Shown in pieces: positions 6,567-13,324 of a DNA stretch of 15,709 bases. A model generated the notes under the pieces. It saw only the letters and a list, made by a program, of their open reading frames with translations. It had not been told where the DNA came from and searched no databases. Position 1 is the first letter of the stretch. Each line of letters opens with the position of its first letter. The translations under genes and the position numbers were made by a program. The stretch comes from JABRWC01 sp039961675 (lineage in GTDB: Bacteria; Planctomycetota; Phycisphaerae; UBA1845; Fen-1342): contig JABRWC010000064.1 in the NCBI GenBank assembly GCA_039961675.1, positions 1-15,709 on the forward strand, read 5' to 3'.

Positions 6567-7889
6567 GTGAAGTCGAAACCGCTTATCCGGACCGTCTGCG
6601 CTGCCGCCCCGATCTCGCTGCTGGCGCAGTTCATTCTCTCGGCCGCCTGCGTCCCCGCGCCGCCGCTGTCGAACCCCCCGCTTTCCGGCGACGAAGACGC
6701 GATCCGCCAGGCGGCAGAACAGCTTGACGCCGCCCGGCGCGCCAGCCTGCCCGCGATGTACCGGGGGACCAGCTTCCACACCGGACAGGTCCGCATCGGC
6801 GAGAGCCTTCCGATCTCGCTCCGGCAACGCTGGCGCCGCGAGGACATCAACATCGGGGTGCACACGGCCAGCAAATCCAGTCCCGTCGCCGACGGCGACG
6901 CGCTGTTTGTCGGCGCGGACAGCGGCGTGCTGTACGCCATCGACGCGCGCGACGGCGCGACGCTCTGGGAGTGGCCGTCGCATCCCAGCACGAACGGCAT
7001 CCACGCCACGCCGGCGGTCGATGATTCGCGCGTCTACATCGGCGACTACGCCGGCTGGCTCACGGCGCTCGACCGGTTCACCGGCGCGGTGCTCTGGGAG
7101 ACCAAGCTGGGCGGATCGATCGGCTCGTCGCCAGTGATCGTCGGGGACGAGATTTACGTGGGCGTGGAGACGCCCCGCCCGGACGGCTTTCTGGCGGTGG
7201 TCGATCGCGAGAGCGGCGCGCGGCTGCGCGAATCGCAGCGCTTCGGCGATCACACGCACTGCACGCCGACGATCGACCCGCTGCTCGGGCGCGCGTACAT
7301 CGGCTCGAACCACGGCAACATGCTTTGTCTTGACGCGCTCAACATGCAGGAACTCTGGCGCTTCAGCAGCGAAAACGCGCCGGACACCCTCCCCTTCGGC
7401 ACGCCCGCAGGCGAATTCCACGGACAGATCAAGTCCACCGCGGCGCTGGTCGAGCAGCGCGTCGTGTTCACCTCGTGGGACAACAACCTGTATTGCCTCG
7501 ACGCCGGCGACGGGTCAATGCTCTGGAGCTTCGCCTCCGGCAGCCGCAGCATGTCCAGCCCCGCCGTGGACCCGGAGCGCCGTCGCATTTACTTCGGCAG
7601 CCACGACACGCACGTGTACTCCGTAGATTTCGACACCGGCGGCGAACTGTGGCGCTACAGGACCGGGGCGCGTGTGTACTCGTCGCCGGTCGTTGTTCCT
7701 CGCACCGATGGACAGGGGAACGTGATCGTCGTCGGCTCGTACGACGCCGGCGTGTACCTGCTCGATGAGGAAGACGGAGCGGCTCTCTGGCAGGCCCGGA
7801 TGAGCGGACCGGTCACGAGCGTTCCGCTGGTCCACGGCGGCCGGCTGTTCGTTTCCAGCGACGGCGGCGACCTGGTCTGCTGGGAGTAG
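6567..7889 (+). CDS. PQQ-type beta-propeller lipoprotein
   Basis: The 440-residue protein has an N-terminal signal with a hydrophobic stretch ending LSAAC, so Cys28 is a plausible lipidation site, though the lipobox is relaxed. From about residue 100 it contains successive PQQ-like repeats with the usual aliphatic/D..(T/D)G..LW pattern: LYAIDARDGATLWEW, LTALDRFTGAVLWET, LAVVDRESGARLRES, LCLDALNMQELWRF, LYCLDAGDGSMLWSF, VYSVDFDTGGELWRY and VYLLDEEDGAALWQA. Seven or eight blades would close a propeller. Without catalytic dehydrogenase residues it is more like the BamB or PQQ_2 scaffold proteins of the cell envelope than a quinoprotein enzyme. It starts at GTG (6567) with only a weak ribosome-binding site and probably has its own promoter in the 109-base gap upstream. 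The exact role is unknown. Confidence 0.85.
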   Translation: MKSKPLIRTVCAAAPISLLAQFILSAACVPAPPLSNPPLSGDEDAIRQAAEQLDAARRASLPAMYRGTSFHTGQVRIGESLPISLRQRWRREDINIGVHTASKSSPVADGDALFVGADSGVLYAIDARDGATLWEWPSHPSTNGIHATPAVDDSRVYIGDYAGWLTALDRFTGAVLWETKLGGSIGSSPVIVGDEIYVGVETPRPDGFLAVVDRESGARLRESQRFGDHTHCTPTIDPLLGRAYIGSNHGNMLCLDALNMQELWRFSSENAPDTLPFGTPAGEFHGQIKSTAALVEQRVVFTSWDNNLYCLDAGDGSMLWSFASGSRSMSSPAVDPERRRIYFGSHDTHVYSVDFDTGGELWRYRTGARVYSSPVVVPRTDGQGNVIVVGSYDAGVYLLDEEDGAALWQARMSGPVTSVPLVHGGRLFVSSDGGDLVCWE

Positions 7890-7945
7890 CACCGGGGAGC
7901 GCCGGCGCGTTGCCATTTCGCCGCCCGGCCCGGAGAATGCGCGTT

Positions 7946-7970
7946 CGCGGCGGCACGCTGCGCCGCCGCG
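7946..7970 (+). promoter_or_regulatory. Hairpin in the nuoD leader
   Basis: CGCGGCGGC (7946-7954) and GCCGCCGCG (7962-7970) form a perfect 9-bp stem with a 7-base loop. It ends two bases before the GGGGAG ribosome-binding site (7972-7977) of nuoD. It lacks a T-run, so it is not a classic terminator. It may protect the message end left by the upstream gene or affect access to the RBS. Confidence 0.5.
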
Positions 7971-7985
7971 CGGGGAGTCGCGCTC

Positions 7986-9185
7986 ATGCCCGAAAAGACC
8001 GTCGAACTCGCGCCCGACGTCAACTTCGACCTATCCCAGGACGAGATCGCCGACCTCGCCACCGAAGAGATGCTCATCAACATGGGGCCGCAGCACCCCG
8101 CGACGCACGGCGTGTTCCGCGTCGTGCTGCGCACCGACGGCGAGATCATCCTCCAAGCCACGCCGTACATCGGCTACCTGCATCGCTGCGCCGAGAAAAT
8201 CGGCGAGAACCTTCAGCCCTACCAGTGGATCCCCACGACCGACCGGCTGGATTACGTCGCCGCCATGAACAACAACCACGCCTGGGCGCTGGCGATCGAG
8301 CAGCTCACCGGGCTGGAGGTCCCCGAGCGCGGCAAGTACATCCGCGTCATCGCGGCCGAGCTGAACCGCATCGCCTCGCACCTGGTTGCGTTCGGAACGT
8401 ACGGCCTGGACATGGGCGCGTTCACGCCATTCCTGTACGCATTCCGCGAGCGCGAGTACATCCTGGACCTGTTTGAGGCCATGTGTGGCGCGCGGCTCAC
8501 GTACTCGTACATCTACCCCGGCGGGCCGAGCCACGACCTCCCCGACGGTTTCGTCGAGCGCTGCCGCGAATTCCTGGATTACTTCGAGCCCAAGATCGAC
8601 GAGTACAACCAGCTCTTGAGCTTCAATCATATCTTTGTCCGCCGCACCGCCGGGGTCGGGGTCATCACCGCCGACCGGGCCATCGCCTACGGCCTGAGCG
8701 GCCCCTGTCTGCGCGCCAGCGGCCCGCGCTGGGACCTGCGCCGGGCGCGGCCGTACGACATCTACGACCGCTTCGAGTTCGAAATCCCGGTCGGCGTAGA
8801 CGGCGGCTCCGACGGAATCCCGCCGGAAGTCCGGCTGGGCGACTGCTGGAACCGCTACTTCGTGCGCATGCTGGAGATGACGCAGAGCTGCCGCATCGTG
8901 CGACAGGCGCTGGACCAGCTCCCCGACGGGCCGTTCAAGGCCAAGGGCGGCAAGACGCTCAAGCTGCCGCCGCGGGAGGTGTATTTCGAGGGCGAAAACC
9001 CGCGCGGGCAGCTCGGGTTCTACGTGCGGGGCGACGGCTCGGCGATCCCCAACCGCGCAAAATGCCGCGCTCCGAGCTTCTGCAACATCTCGATCCTGCC
9101 GGAGGTCTGCCGCGGCGTGCTGCTGGCGGACGTGCCGGCGATCATCGGCAGCATCGACATCGTGATGGGCGAGGTGGATCGGTAA
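7986..9185 (+). CDS. nuoD: NADH-quinone oxidoreductase subunit D (NuoD)
   Basis: This is a complete 399-residue 49-kDa-type subunit of respiratory complex I. Together with NuoB it builds the quinone pocket at the cytoplasmic face of the membrane arm junction. It shows GPQHPATHG (His37, His41), YIGYLHRCAEKIGE, TTDRLDY (Tyr90), the long AELNRIASHL helix, DMGAFTPFLYAFREREYILDLFE, the RPYDIYDRFEFEIPVG block and the conserved end IGSIDIVMGEVDR. His41 and Tyr90 are 49 residues apart, as are the quinone-binding His59/Tyr108 of the bovine subunit, so the key pair is intact. GGGGAG at 7972-7977 supports the ATG. It is full length and not fused to NuoC. The genes on either side (PQQ propeller, cutC) are not complex I genes, which is unusual because nuo genes are normally clustered. 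Confidence 0.95.
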   Translation: MPEKTVELAPDVNFDLSQDEIADLATEEMLINMGPQHPATHGVFRVVLRTDGEIILQATPYIGYLHRCAEKIGENLQPYQWIPTTDRLDYVAAMNNNHAWALAIEQLTGLEVPERGKYIRVIAAELNRIASHLVAFGTYGLDMGAFTPFLYAFREREYILDLFEAMCGARLTYSYIYPGGPSHDLPDGFVERCREFLDYFEPKIDEYNQLLSFNHIFVRRTAGVGVITADRAIAYGLSGPCLRASGPRWDLRRARPYDIYDRFEFEIPVGVDGGSDGIPPEVRLGDCWNRYFVRMLEMTQSCRIVRQALDQLPDGPFKAKGGKTLKLPPREVYFEGENPRGQLGFYVRGDGSAIPNRAKCRAPSFCNISILPEVCRGVLLADVPAIIGSIDIVMGEVDR

Positions 9186-9283
9186 CACACGTCCGGGCGG
9201 GCGGTGCGAGCGCCTGAGCGCCGGTGCGCGCGACGCCGCGCCCAATCGGCGGGCGTAAGTTGAATTCGGCGAATGGACGCCCC

Positions 9284-10153
9284 GTGCGTTGCACGCTCGA
9301 AATCGCCGTCGAGTCCGTCGCTGATGCTGTCGCCGCGCACACCGCGGGCGCGGATCGGCTCGAACTCTGTGCCGCGCTCGATGTGGGCGGTCTGACGCCG
9401 TCGATCGGCATGCTGGCCGAGGTCGTCCGCGCGGCCAAAATCCCCGTGCTGGCGATGATCCGCCCGCGCCCGGGCGGATTCGTGCATTCGCCTGCCGAAC
9501 TCGCGGTGATGCGCGCCGACATCAGCGCCGCGCTCGCCGCCGGCGCCAGCGGAGTCGTGTTCGGCGCGCTCCGACCCGATGCCACGCTCGACATCGATGC
9601 GTGCCGGGTGATGGTCCAACAAACGCGCGCCGCAAGTGGCGCCGCATGCAACGCGGCACACCGCGAGTCGGCCGTCGCGGCCGGCGCTCCGACGTGCGTT
9701 GCCGCGCAGCCGTCGCTGGCACCGAGACACGTCGGACGCGATGCGATCCAGATGGTCTTCCATCGCGCGTTCGACCTCGTTCGCAATCCGTTCCAGGCGC
9801 TCGAGCAGCTTATCGAACTCGGCTTCACGCGCATTCTCACGTCTGGCGGACAACCTGCGGCCGTCTCGGCCCCAGCCCGCTCGGTGTTGAAGGAGCTGAT
9901 CGCGCGCGCCGCGGGCCAAATTGAAATCCTGCCCGCCGGCGGCATCCGCGCGGAGAACGTGGCCGAGCTCGTACGCTCCACCGACTGTAAACAGGTCCAC
10001 GCCGCCTGCCGCGCCGTGCGCGGCGATCCGTCGCTGCCGGCCGGCACGCCGCTGGCCGCTGCGTTCACGTCGCCGGCGGCGCCAGGTTCCACCCGCGTCA
10101 CCGCCGCCGCCGCCGTGGCGGCGCTTCGCCGGGCGCTGGACGAACTTCAGTGA
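9284..10153 (+). CDS. cutC: CutC family protein with insertion
   Basis: The protein is a TIM-barrel member of the CutC family, named for copper homeostasis although its biochemical role remains unsettled. Visible family motifs are LEIAVESVADAVAAHTAGADRLELCAAL near the N-terminus, GGLTPS, IPVLAMIRPRPGGF, FHRAFD (159-164), RILTSGG and EILPAGGI. From GTG 9284 it is about 289 residues, against roughly 250 for E. coli CutC. The surplus is an Ala-rich stretch at about 116-153 between the DACRVMVQQT helix and the FHRAFD strand. GTG 9284 places LEIAVES at the usual distance from the N-terminus; the frame is open back to GTG 9224 and TTG 9260, so the start is uncertain. It lies 98 bases after nuoD on the same strand and converges with the ykgJ-type gene. 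Confidence 0.85.
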   Translation: MRCTLEIAVESVADAVAAHTAGADRLELCAALDVGGLTPSIGMLAEVVRAAKIPVLAMIRPRPGGFVHSPAELAVMRADISAALAAGASGVVFGALRPDATLDIDACRVMVQQTRAASGAACNAAHRESAVAAGAPTCVAAQPSLAPRHVGRDAIQMVFHRAFDLVRNPFQALEQLIELGFTRILTSGGQPAAVSAPARSVLKELIARAAGQIEILPAGGIRAENVAELVRSTDCKQVHAACRAVRGDPSLPAGTPLAAAFTSPAAPGSTRVTAAAAVAALRRALDELQ

Positions 10154-10241
10154 AGCGTCAACACGCTCAGGCGCGTTCAAGCGCACGCGTTCCGTCGGAG
10201 CCGCGACCGTGAGAGAGCGCTCCGCGCGCGGCATTCAACGT

Positions 10242-11018
10242 CTACTCCGGCGTATACAAGCTCCGCAACTCCGCCTCGAACGCGTCGAACACCTCCGCGC
10301 CCGGCCACGTTCGCGTGCGAAGCTCGGCGTGCTCGCGCGCCCAGCGCGGCACGAGCGAGAGCGGTATGAGCTGCGGCTTTCCGCCGACCAGCGCCGCCGC
10401 GGCGCGCGCCAGCGGCACCGACAGCGGCAGCGGCATGGGAACCTTGGCGATTTCGTTGTCGTACGGGCTTGCGCACCACGTCGCCGGCGACGTGACGTTG
10501 TAATCACGGCAGGCGGTCGGACGCTGCGGATGAATCCCGCACGCTTCGTTTTCCAGGAACGGGCACGCGAGTTGCAACGCGAAGTAGCGCCGCGCGATCG
10601 GCAGCGACGATTCGTCGGTCGGCGGCGGCCGCATCATCGCCTCCAGCATCCCGCCGCTGATTACCGCGTGCTCGATCCGCTGGAATTGCGCGTGGACCTC
10701 TGCGCGGCGCCGGGGCACCAGCCCATCCAGCACGTCGAGCAGCCCGAACGCCTCCGGCGGGGAGACTGGCACCATGTGCCGGCAGCATGCGGCGCAGCCG
10801 GCGCGGCAGGAGATCGCTCGGCCCGCGCGGACTTCCAGCCCGTTCGCACGCTCGACCAGCGCGTTCGTCAGCGCGAACGCCGCGGGCAGCAGCCCCGTCA
10901 GCCGCATCGGCCCGGTCGTCACGGCGACCTTGCCGCGCATCACCCCGTCGACGGTGTGAAGCTCGATCATGCGGGTCTGCATGCCCGGCGGGGGGTTGGC
11001 TGCGGCCACGGCTGGCAT
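10242..11018 (-). CDS. YkgJ-type cysteine-cluster protein
   Basis: The 258-residue protein has the cysteine pattern of the YkgJ / putative zinc- or iron-chelating domain family (PF03692). Its first cluster is CRAGCAACC (Cys71, Cys75, Cys78, Cys79), the second is ACPFLENEACGIHPQRPTAC (Cys152, Cys160, Cys170) followed by RDY. Family members bind a metal or an iron-sulfur centre, and several are linked to modification of other proteins; no reaction can be assigned here. A TATACT element lies just upstream on the minus strand, so it likely has its own promoter and a short leader. ATG 11018 is preceded by a purine-rich GAAGG that is too close to be ideal; ATG 10982 or 10970 are alternatives. It converges with cutC, 88 bases between stops, with no clear terminator. 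Confidence 0.8.
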   Translation of the reverse strand: MPAVAAANPPPGMQTRMIELHTVDGVMRGKVAVTTGPMRLTGLLPAAFALTNALVERANGLEVRAGRAISCRAGCAACCRHMVPVSPPEAFGLLDVLDGLVPRRRAEVHAQFQRIEHAVISGGMLEAMMRPPPTDESSLPIARRYFALQLACPFLENEACGIHPQRPTACRDYNVTSPATWCASPYDNEIAKVPMPLPLSVPLARAAAALVGGKPQLIPLSLVPRWAREHAELRTRTWPGAEVFDAFEAELRSLYTPE

Positions 11019-11048
11019 CCTTCAGGAAGTGAATCACGACCCATGGCG

Positions 11049-11057
11049 AGTATACCC
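11049..11057 (-). promoter_or_regulatory. Putative -10 element of the ykgJ-type gene
   Basis: On the minus strand the sequence reads GGGTATACT, with TATACT at 11054-11049. A start near position 11042 would give a leader of about 24 bases before ATG 11018. No clear -35 is seen at the usual spacing. The position, in the 65-base gap between the glycosyltransferase stop and this gene, fits a separate promoter. Confidence 0.45.
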
Positions 11058-11083
11058 GTGGCACGGCTTTGGCCGCGACCGGG

Positions 11084-11818
11084 TCAGCGCTGCGCCCCGC
11101 GACGCGCATCGCCCGCCGGGTCTGGGCGCCGCGGAGCGTACCACACGTCGAGTAGTTCGCGGCTCTGCACGCCAGCGCGGCCGCGGCGCGCAATGCGCCA
11201 CAGCGTCCCGAACAACTCGCGCCAATGGTGCGTCCGCAGCTTGCGCCCCGAAGTGATCGTGCGCTCGCGAAGCAGCACGGTGCGGCCCGCCCGCCGCAGC
11301 GCCCGCGCGAAAAGCACCTCCTCCGAGGCGTACACCGTCTCGTCGAACCCGCCGGCGCGCTCGAATGCCTCCCGCGTGCAGAAGATGAAGCAGCCCGGAA
11401 CGAGACCGGCGAACCGGTACAGCGCCAGGATCAGCCACAGCAGCGGCGCCACGTATCGCGGCAGCGGCCCGTCAAACACCACCCGCGCGCCGCCGCCCAC
11501 GCGGCCGGCCTCCAGTGCGGCCAGTGCTGCGCAAAGCGTCTCCGCCGGCACGAGCGTGTCCGCGTCAACGAAAACGAGAATCTTGCCAGCGGCCGCCCGG
11601 GCGCCGGCATTGCGGGCCGCGGCGATCTGCCTTCGGTCCACGGACACCACGCGGGCGCCGGCCTCCGCGGCCACGCTCGCCGTCGCGTCGGTGGACGCGT
11701 CGTCCACGACGATGAGCTCGTACGGCCGCGCCGCGAATCGCGCCGCGGCGTGAATCCCGGCCAGCGTGCGCGGGAGCAGCGGCGCCTCATTATGCGCCGG
11801 CACGACGAACGAGATCAT
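11084..11818 (-). CDS. Family 2 glycosyltransferase
   Basis: This is a GT-A fold glycosyltransferase of 244 residues. It begins MISFVVPAHNEAPLLPRTL, has VVDDAST (Asp39, Asp40), the RQIAAARNAGARAAAG nucleotide-sugar segment, and the metal-binding DxD motif as FVDADT (Asp85, Asp87). A hydrophobic stretch (YVAPLLWLILALYRFAGLVPG, about 140-165) suggests membrane association, and FDETVYASEEVLFARALRRAG corresponds to the (E/D)D acceptor/base region. Donor and acceptor are unknown; GT2 enzymes of this size often act on lipid carriers. The start is fixed by the ATGA overlap with the preceding gene: its TGA is at 11817-11815 and this ATG at 11818-11816. The frame continues upstream but that part has no GT2 character. 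Coupled expression with the preceding unknown gene is very likely. Confidence 0.9.
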   Translation of the reverse strand: MISFVVPAHNEAPLLPRTLAGIHAAARFAARPYELIVVDDASTDATASVAAEAGARVVSVDRRQIAAARNAGARAAAGKILVFVDADTLVPAETLCAALAALEAGRVGGGARVVFDGPLPRYVAPLLWLILALYRFAGLVPGCFIFCTREAFERAGGFDETVYASEEVLFARALRRAGRTVLLRERTITSGRKLRTHHWRELFGTLWRIARRGRAGVQSRELLDVWYAPRRPDPAGDARRGAQR

Positions 11819-12750
11819 GGGCAGCGCCGCCCGCCGCGCTCCCCCGGCGCGCGGACCATGCGGTACCGCATTCGCAGAAACGTCATCCGCCACAGCGTCA
11901 ACGTATGGTCGGCGTGCGCCGCTCCGTTCTCGCCGGCGGCGACCGCAATGGTCTCGCGCATCGAACGGACGTATCGGACCGAGGCCGTCGTTGGAGATCG
12001 GTAAACGAGGAAGTAGAAACCCGCGTCACCGATCCGCCGGCCCTCCGACAGCAGCAGCAGCGATCCTCGCTCGCGCAGCTCCGGCCGCATGATGACCGTC
12101 GCCGATCCGTTCGGCAGCGGGAACACGACCTTGACGCACGGGCGGCCCAGTCCTGGCGGCGTACACGTGCCGTAGCAGCCCGCGTACAGCACCGCACCGT
12201 CCTCCACGGTGCGCCGCAACCAGCCCGTTGTGACGCGCCGTCCACTCCCGGCGTCACACAGCTCGACGATCTGGCTGGTGATCCCGTGCGCTGTCGCCAA
12301 TGGGTGCATGGGGAGGTTCAACTGTTGAAGCGGGGCCGCGAACACCCGCCGGATCACCCAGCCCAGCGGCCGGAACACGCCGCACCACTGGCTCCACAGG
12401 TCCAGTTGGTACGCGGCCGTGTGCTCGTAGAAATCGCGGACCGCCGGCGCCAGACGATCGGCGTCGAAGCCGCCACCGCAAAGCTCGTCCATGCTGGCGA
12501 CCAGCCCGCCATCGCCGCCGGAGCAACGCACGCGCAGTCCGCAGCGATGCGCGTAGCGCTCGAAGAAGTCGGCCCCGATCCGCCACGGTTCGCCGTACGG
12601 ACCCGCGAGCCACGCGTGCTCGCGCAGGTCCAACAGCCGACCTGTGGCACAGACCCAGCGCTGCGTCAGTAAGTCGATCCAACGCCCGCGTCGCGGGTGC
12701 TCGCCGCGGAGGACTGGAGACGAGGGCTGGTCTGCGGTCGCGTGGTCCAT
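11815..12750 (-). CDS. Unrecognised protein paired with GT2
   Basis: I do not recognise a named domain in this 311-residue protein. It has no signal peptide or clear membrane helix. Conspicuous motifs are DFYEHTAAYQLDLWSQW, LQQLNLPMHP, ELCDAGSG, VKVVFPLPNGSATVIMRPEL, GDAGFYFLVYR and HTLTLWRMTFLRMRYRM. These aromatic, patterned blocks look like a conserved enzyme rather than a random frame, and I have a vague memory of similar actinobacterial and planctomycete hypothetical proteins. The strong evidence for reality is the 4-base ATGA overlap with the glycosyltransferase, which also suggests the two act in one pathway. ATG 12750 has only a weak ribosome-binding site. No function is assigned. Confidence 0.75.
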   Translation of the reverse strand: MDHATADQPSSPVLRGEHPRRGRWIDLLTQRWVCATGRLLDLREHAWLAGPYGEPWRIGADFFERYAHRCGLRVRCSGGDGGLVASMDELCGGGFDADRLAPAVRDFYEHTAAYQLDLWSQWCGVFRPLGWVIRRVFAAPLQQLNLPMHPLATAHGITSQIVELCDAGSGRRVTTGWLRRTVEDGAVLYAGCYGTCTPPGLGRPCVKVVFPLPNGSATVIMRPELRERGSLLLLSEGRRIGDAGFYFLVYRSPTTASVRYVRSMRETIAVAAGENGAAHADHTLTLWRMTFLRMRYRMVRAPGERGGRRCP

Positions 12751-13100
12751 CGGCCGTCGCCGCGAATGCCGCGGGGTCCGTTCCGTTTCTGGGCGGGCGT
12801 GACACGATCACCGAAGGCGCCGACCGTCCGCTTCGCGGCCGTCGACGGCTGCCCGAAGCGCCGCGGTGAAGCGGCGCCGGGCAAACGCACGGCACACCGC
12901 TATACTATACGGCTGTGCCCGACCTCGCGATCTTCGCTCAACTCGGGCGGCACGGCCCAGCGCCGTTCGTCTCCAGGGCGATAGGTTCTGCCGAGCGTGG
13001 CCGATCCCGCGGCGTCGGCCGACGGCGCGCGGCAGCGCGCGACTCCACGCCTCCCGGCGACTCGGTCGGCCGAGCACGCCGCCTATGAAAGGAACGCGAC
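12751..13100. other. Gene-free interval between divergent genes
   Basis: These 350 bases separate the minus-strand unknown gene (start 12750) from the plus-strand SEC-C gene (start 13101). I see no convincing coding frame; short frames here carry no recognisable motif. It contains a 7-bp hairpin (GCGCCGC 12858-12864 with GCGGCGC 12871-12877), a small GTGA/TCAC dyad near 12800, and the promoter/dyad at 12891-12919. The rest is GC-rich sequence without visible structure. Confidence 0.5.
12891..12919 (+). promoter_or_regulatory. Putative -10 element inside an inverted repeat
   Basis: CGCTATACT (12898-12906) contains a perfect -10 hexamer, TATACT, at 12901-12906. It is framed by GGCACACCG (12891-12899) and CGGCTGTGCC (12910-12919), reverse complements apart from one extra C; the outer half-sites GGCACA and TGTGCC match exactly with 17 bases between. 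This looks like a promoter with an operator over its -10. Plus-strand transcription would give the SEC-C gene a leader of about 190 bases. TATAGT also reads on the minus strand, so it could serve the divergent gene. Confidence 0.4.
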
Positions 13101-13295
13101 GTGGCAGGCGACGAACGGTTTCTCAAGCACTTTGAACGGCTACAGGAGCGCAAGCGCGCCGAAGCCGGGGCGTCCGAAGGCGAAGAACAAGCACCACCCG
13201 TGGAGCAAGCCAAGACCCAGCGCGTGGCGGGGCGCAACGACCCCTGCCCGTGCGGCTCCGGGCGCAAGTACAAGAAGTGCTGCGGCAAGAGCTAG
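13101..13295 (+). CDS. Small SEC-C motif protein
   Basis: The 64-residue protein consists of a charged, probably helical N-terminus (FLKHFERLQERKRAEAG) and a C-terminal SEC-C zinc-binding motif, NDPCPCGSGRKYKKCCGKS, with Cys49, Cys51, Cys60 and Cys61 in the CxC-x8-CC spacing. The motif is known from the C-terminus of SecA, where it binds zinc and contacts SecB and the ribosome; stand-alone forms are common and mostly uncharacterised. It starts with GTG at 13101, supported by AAAGGAA at 13088-13094. There are only 29 bases between its stop and the stop of the convergent FG-GAP gene, and no clear terminator there. Confidence 0.85.
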   Translation: MAGDERFLKHFERLQERKRAEAGASEGEEQAPPVEQAKTQRVAGRNDPCPCGSGRKYKKCCGKS

Positions 13296-13324
13296 CTTCG
13301 GCCGGCCCGCGTTCTCAAGACCGC

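Noticed and set aside
4526..7009. Minus-strand open frame of 827 codons
   Set aside because: It runs antisense through the symporter, the repeat element, the thioesterase and the start of the propeller gene, shows no domain, and is explained by the scarcity of stop codons in GC-rich DNA.
8211..8228. LQPYQW in NuoD, where many relatives have a Tyr one residue earlier, as a possible loss of the quinone-site Tyr
   Set aside because: Counting from the conserved His places the functional Tyr in DRLDY, 49 residues after His41, and it is present as Tyr90.
9921..11753. Plus-strand open frame of 610 codons across cutC, ykgJ and GT2 regions
   Set aside because: Three real genes on other frames cover it, and the translation is Arg/Ala/Ser-rich noise.
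13296..13324. Bidirectional terminator between the convergent SEC-C and FG-GAP genes
   Set aside because: Only 29 bases are available, and I see no stable stem followed by a T-run in either direction.
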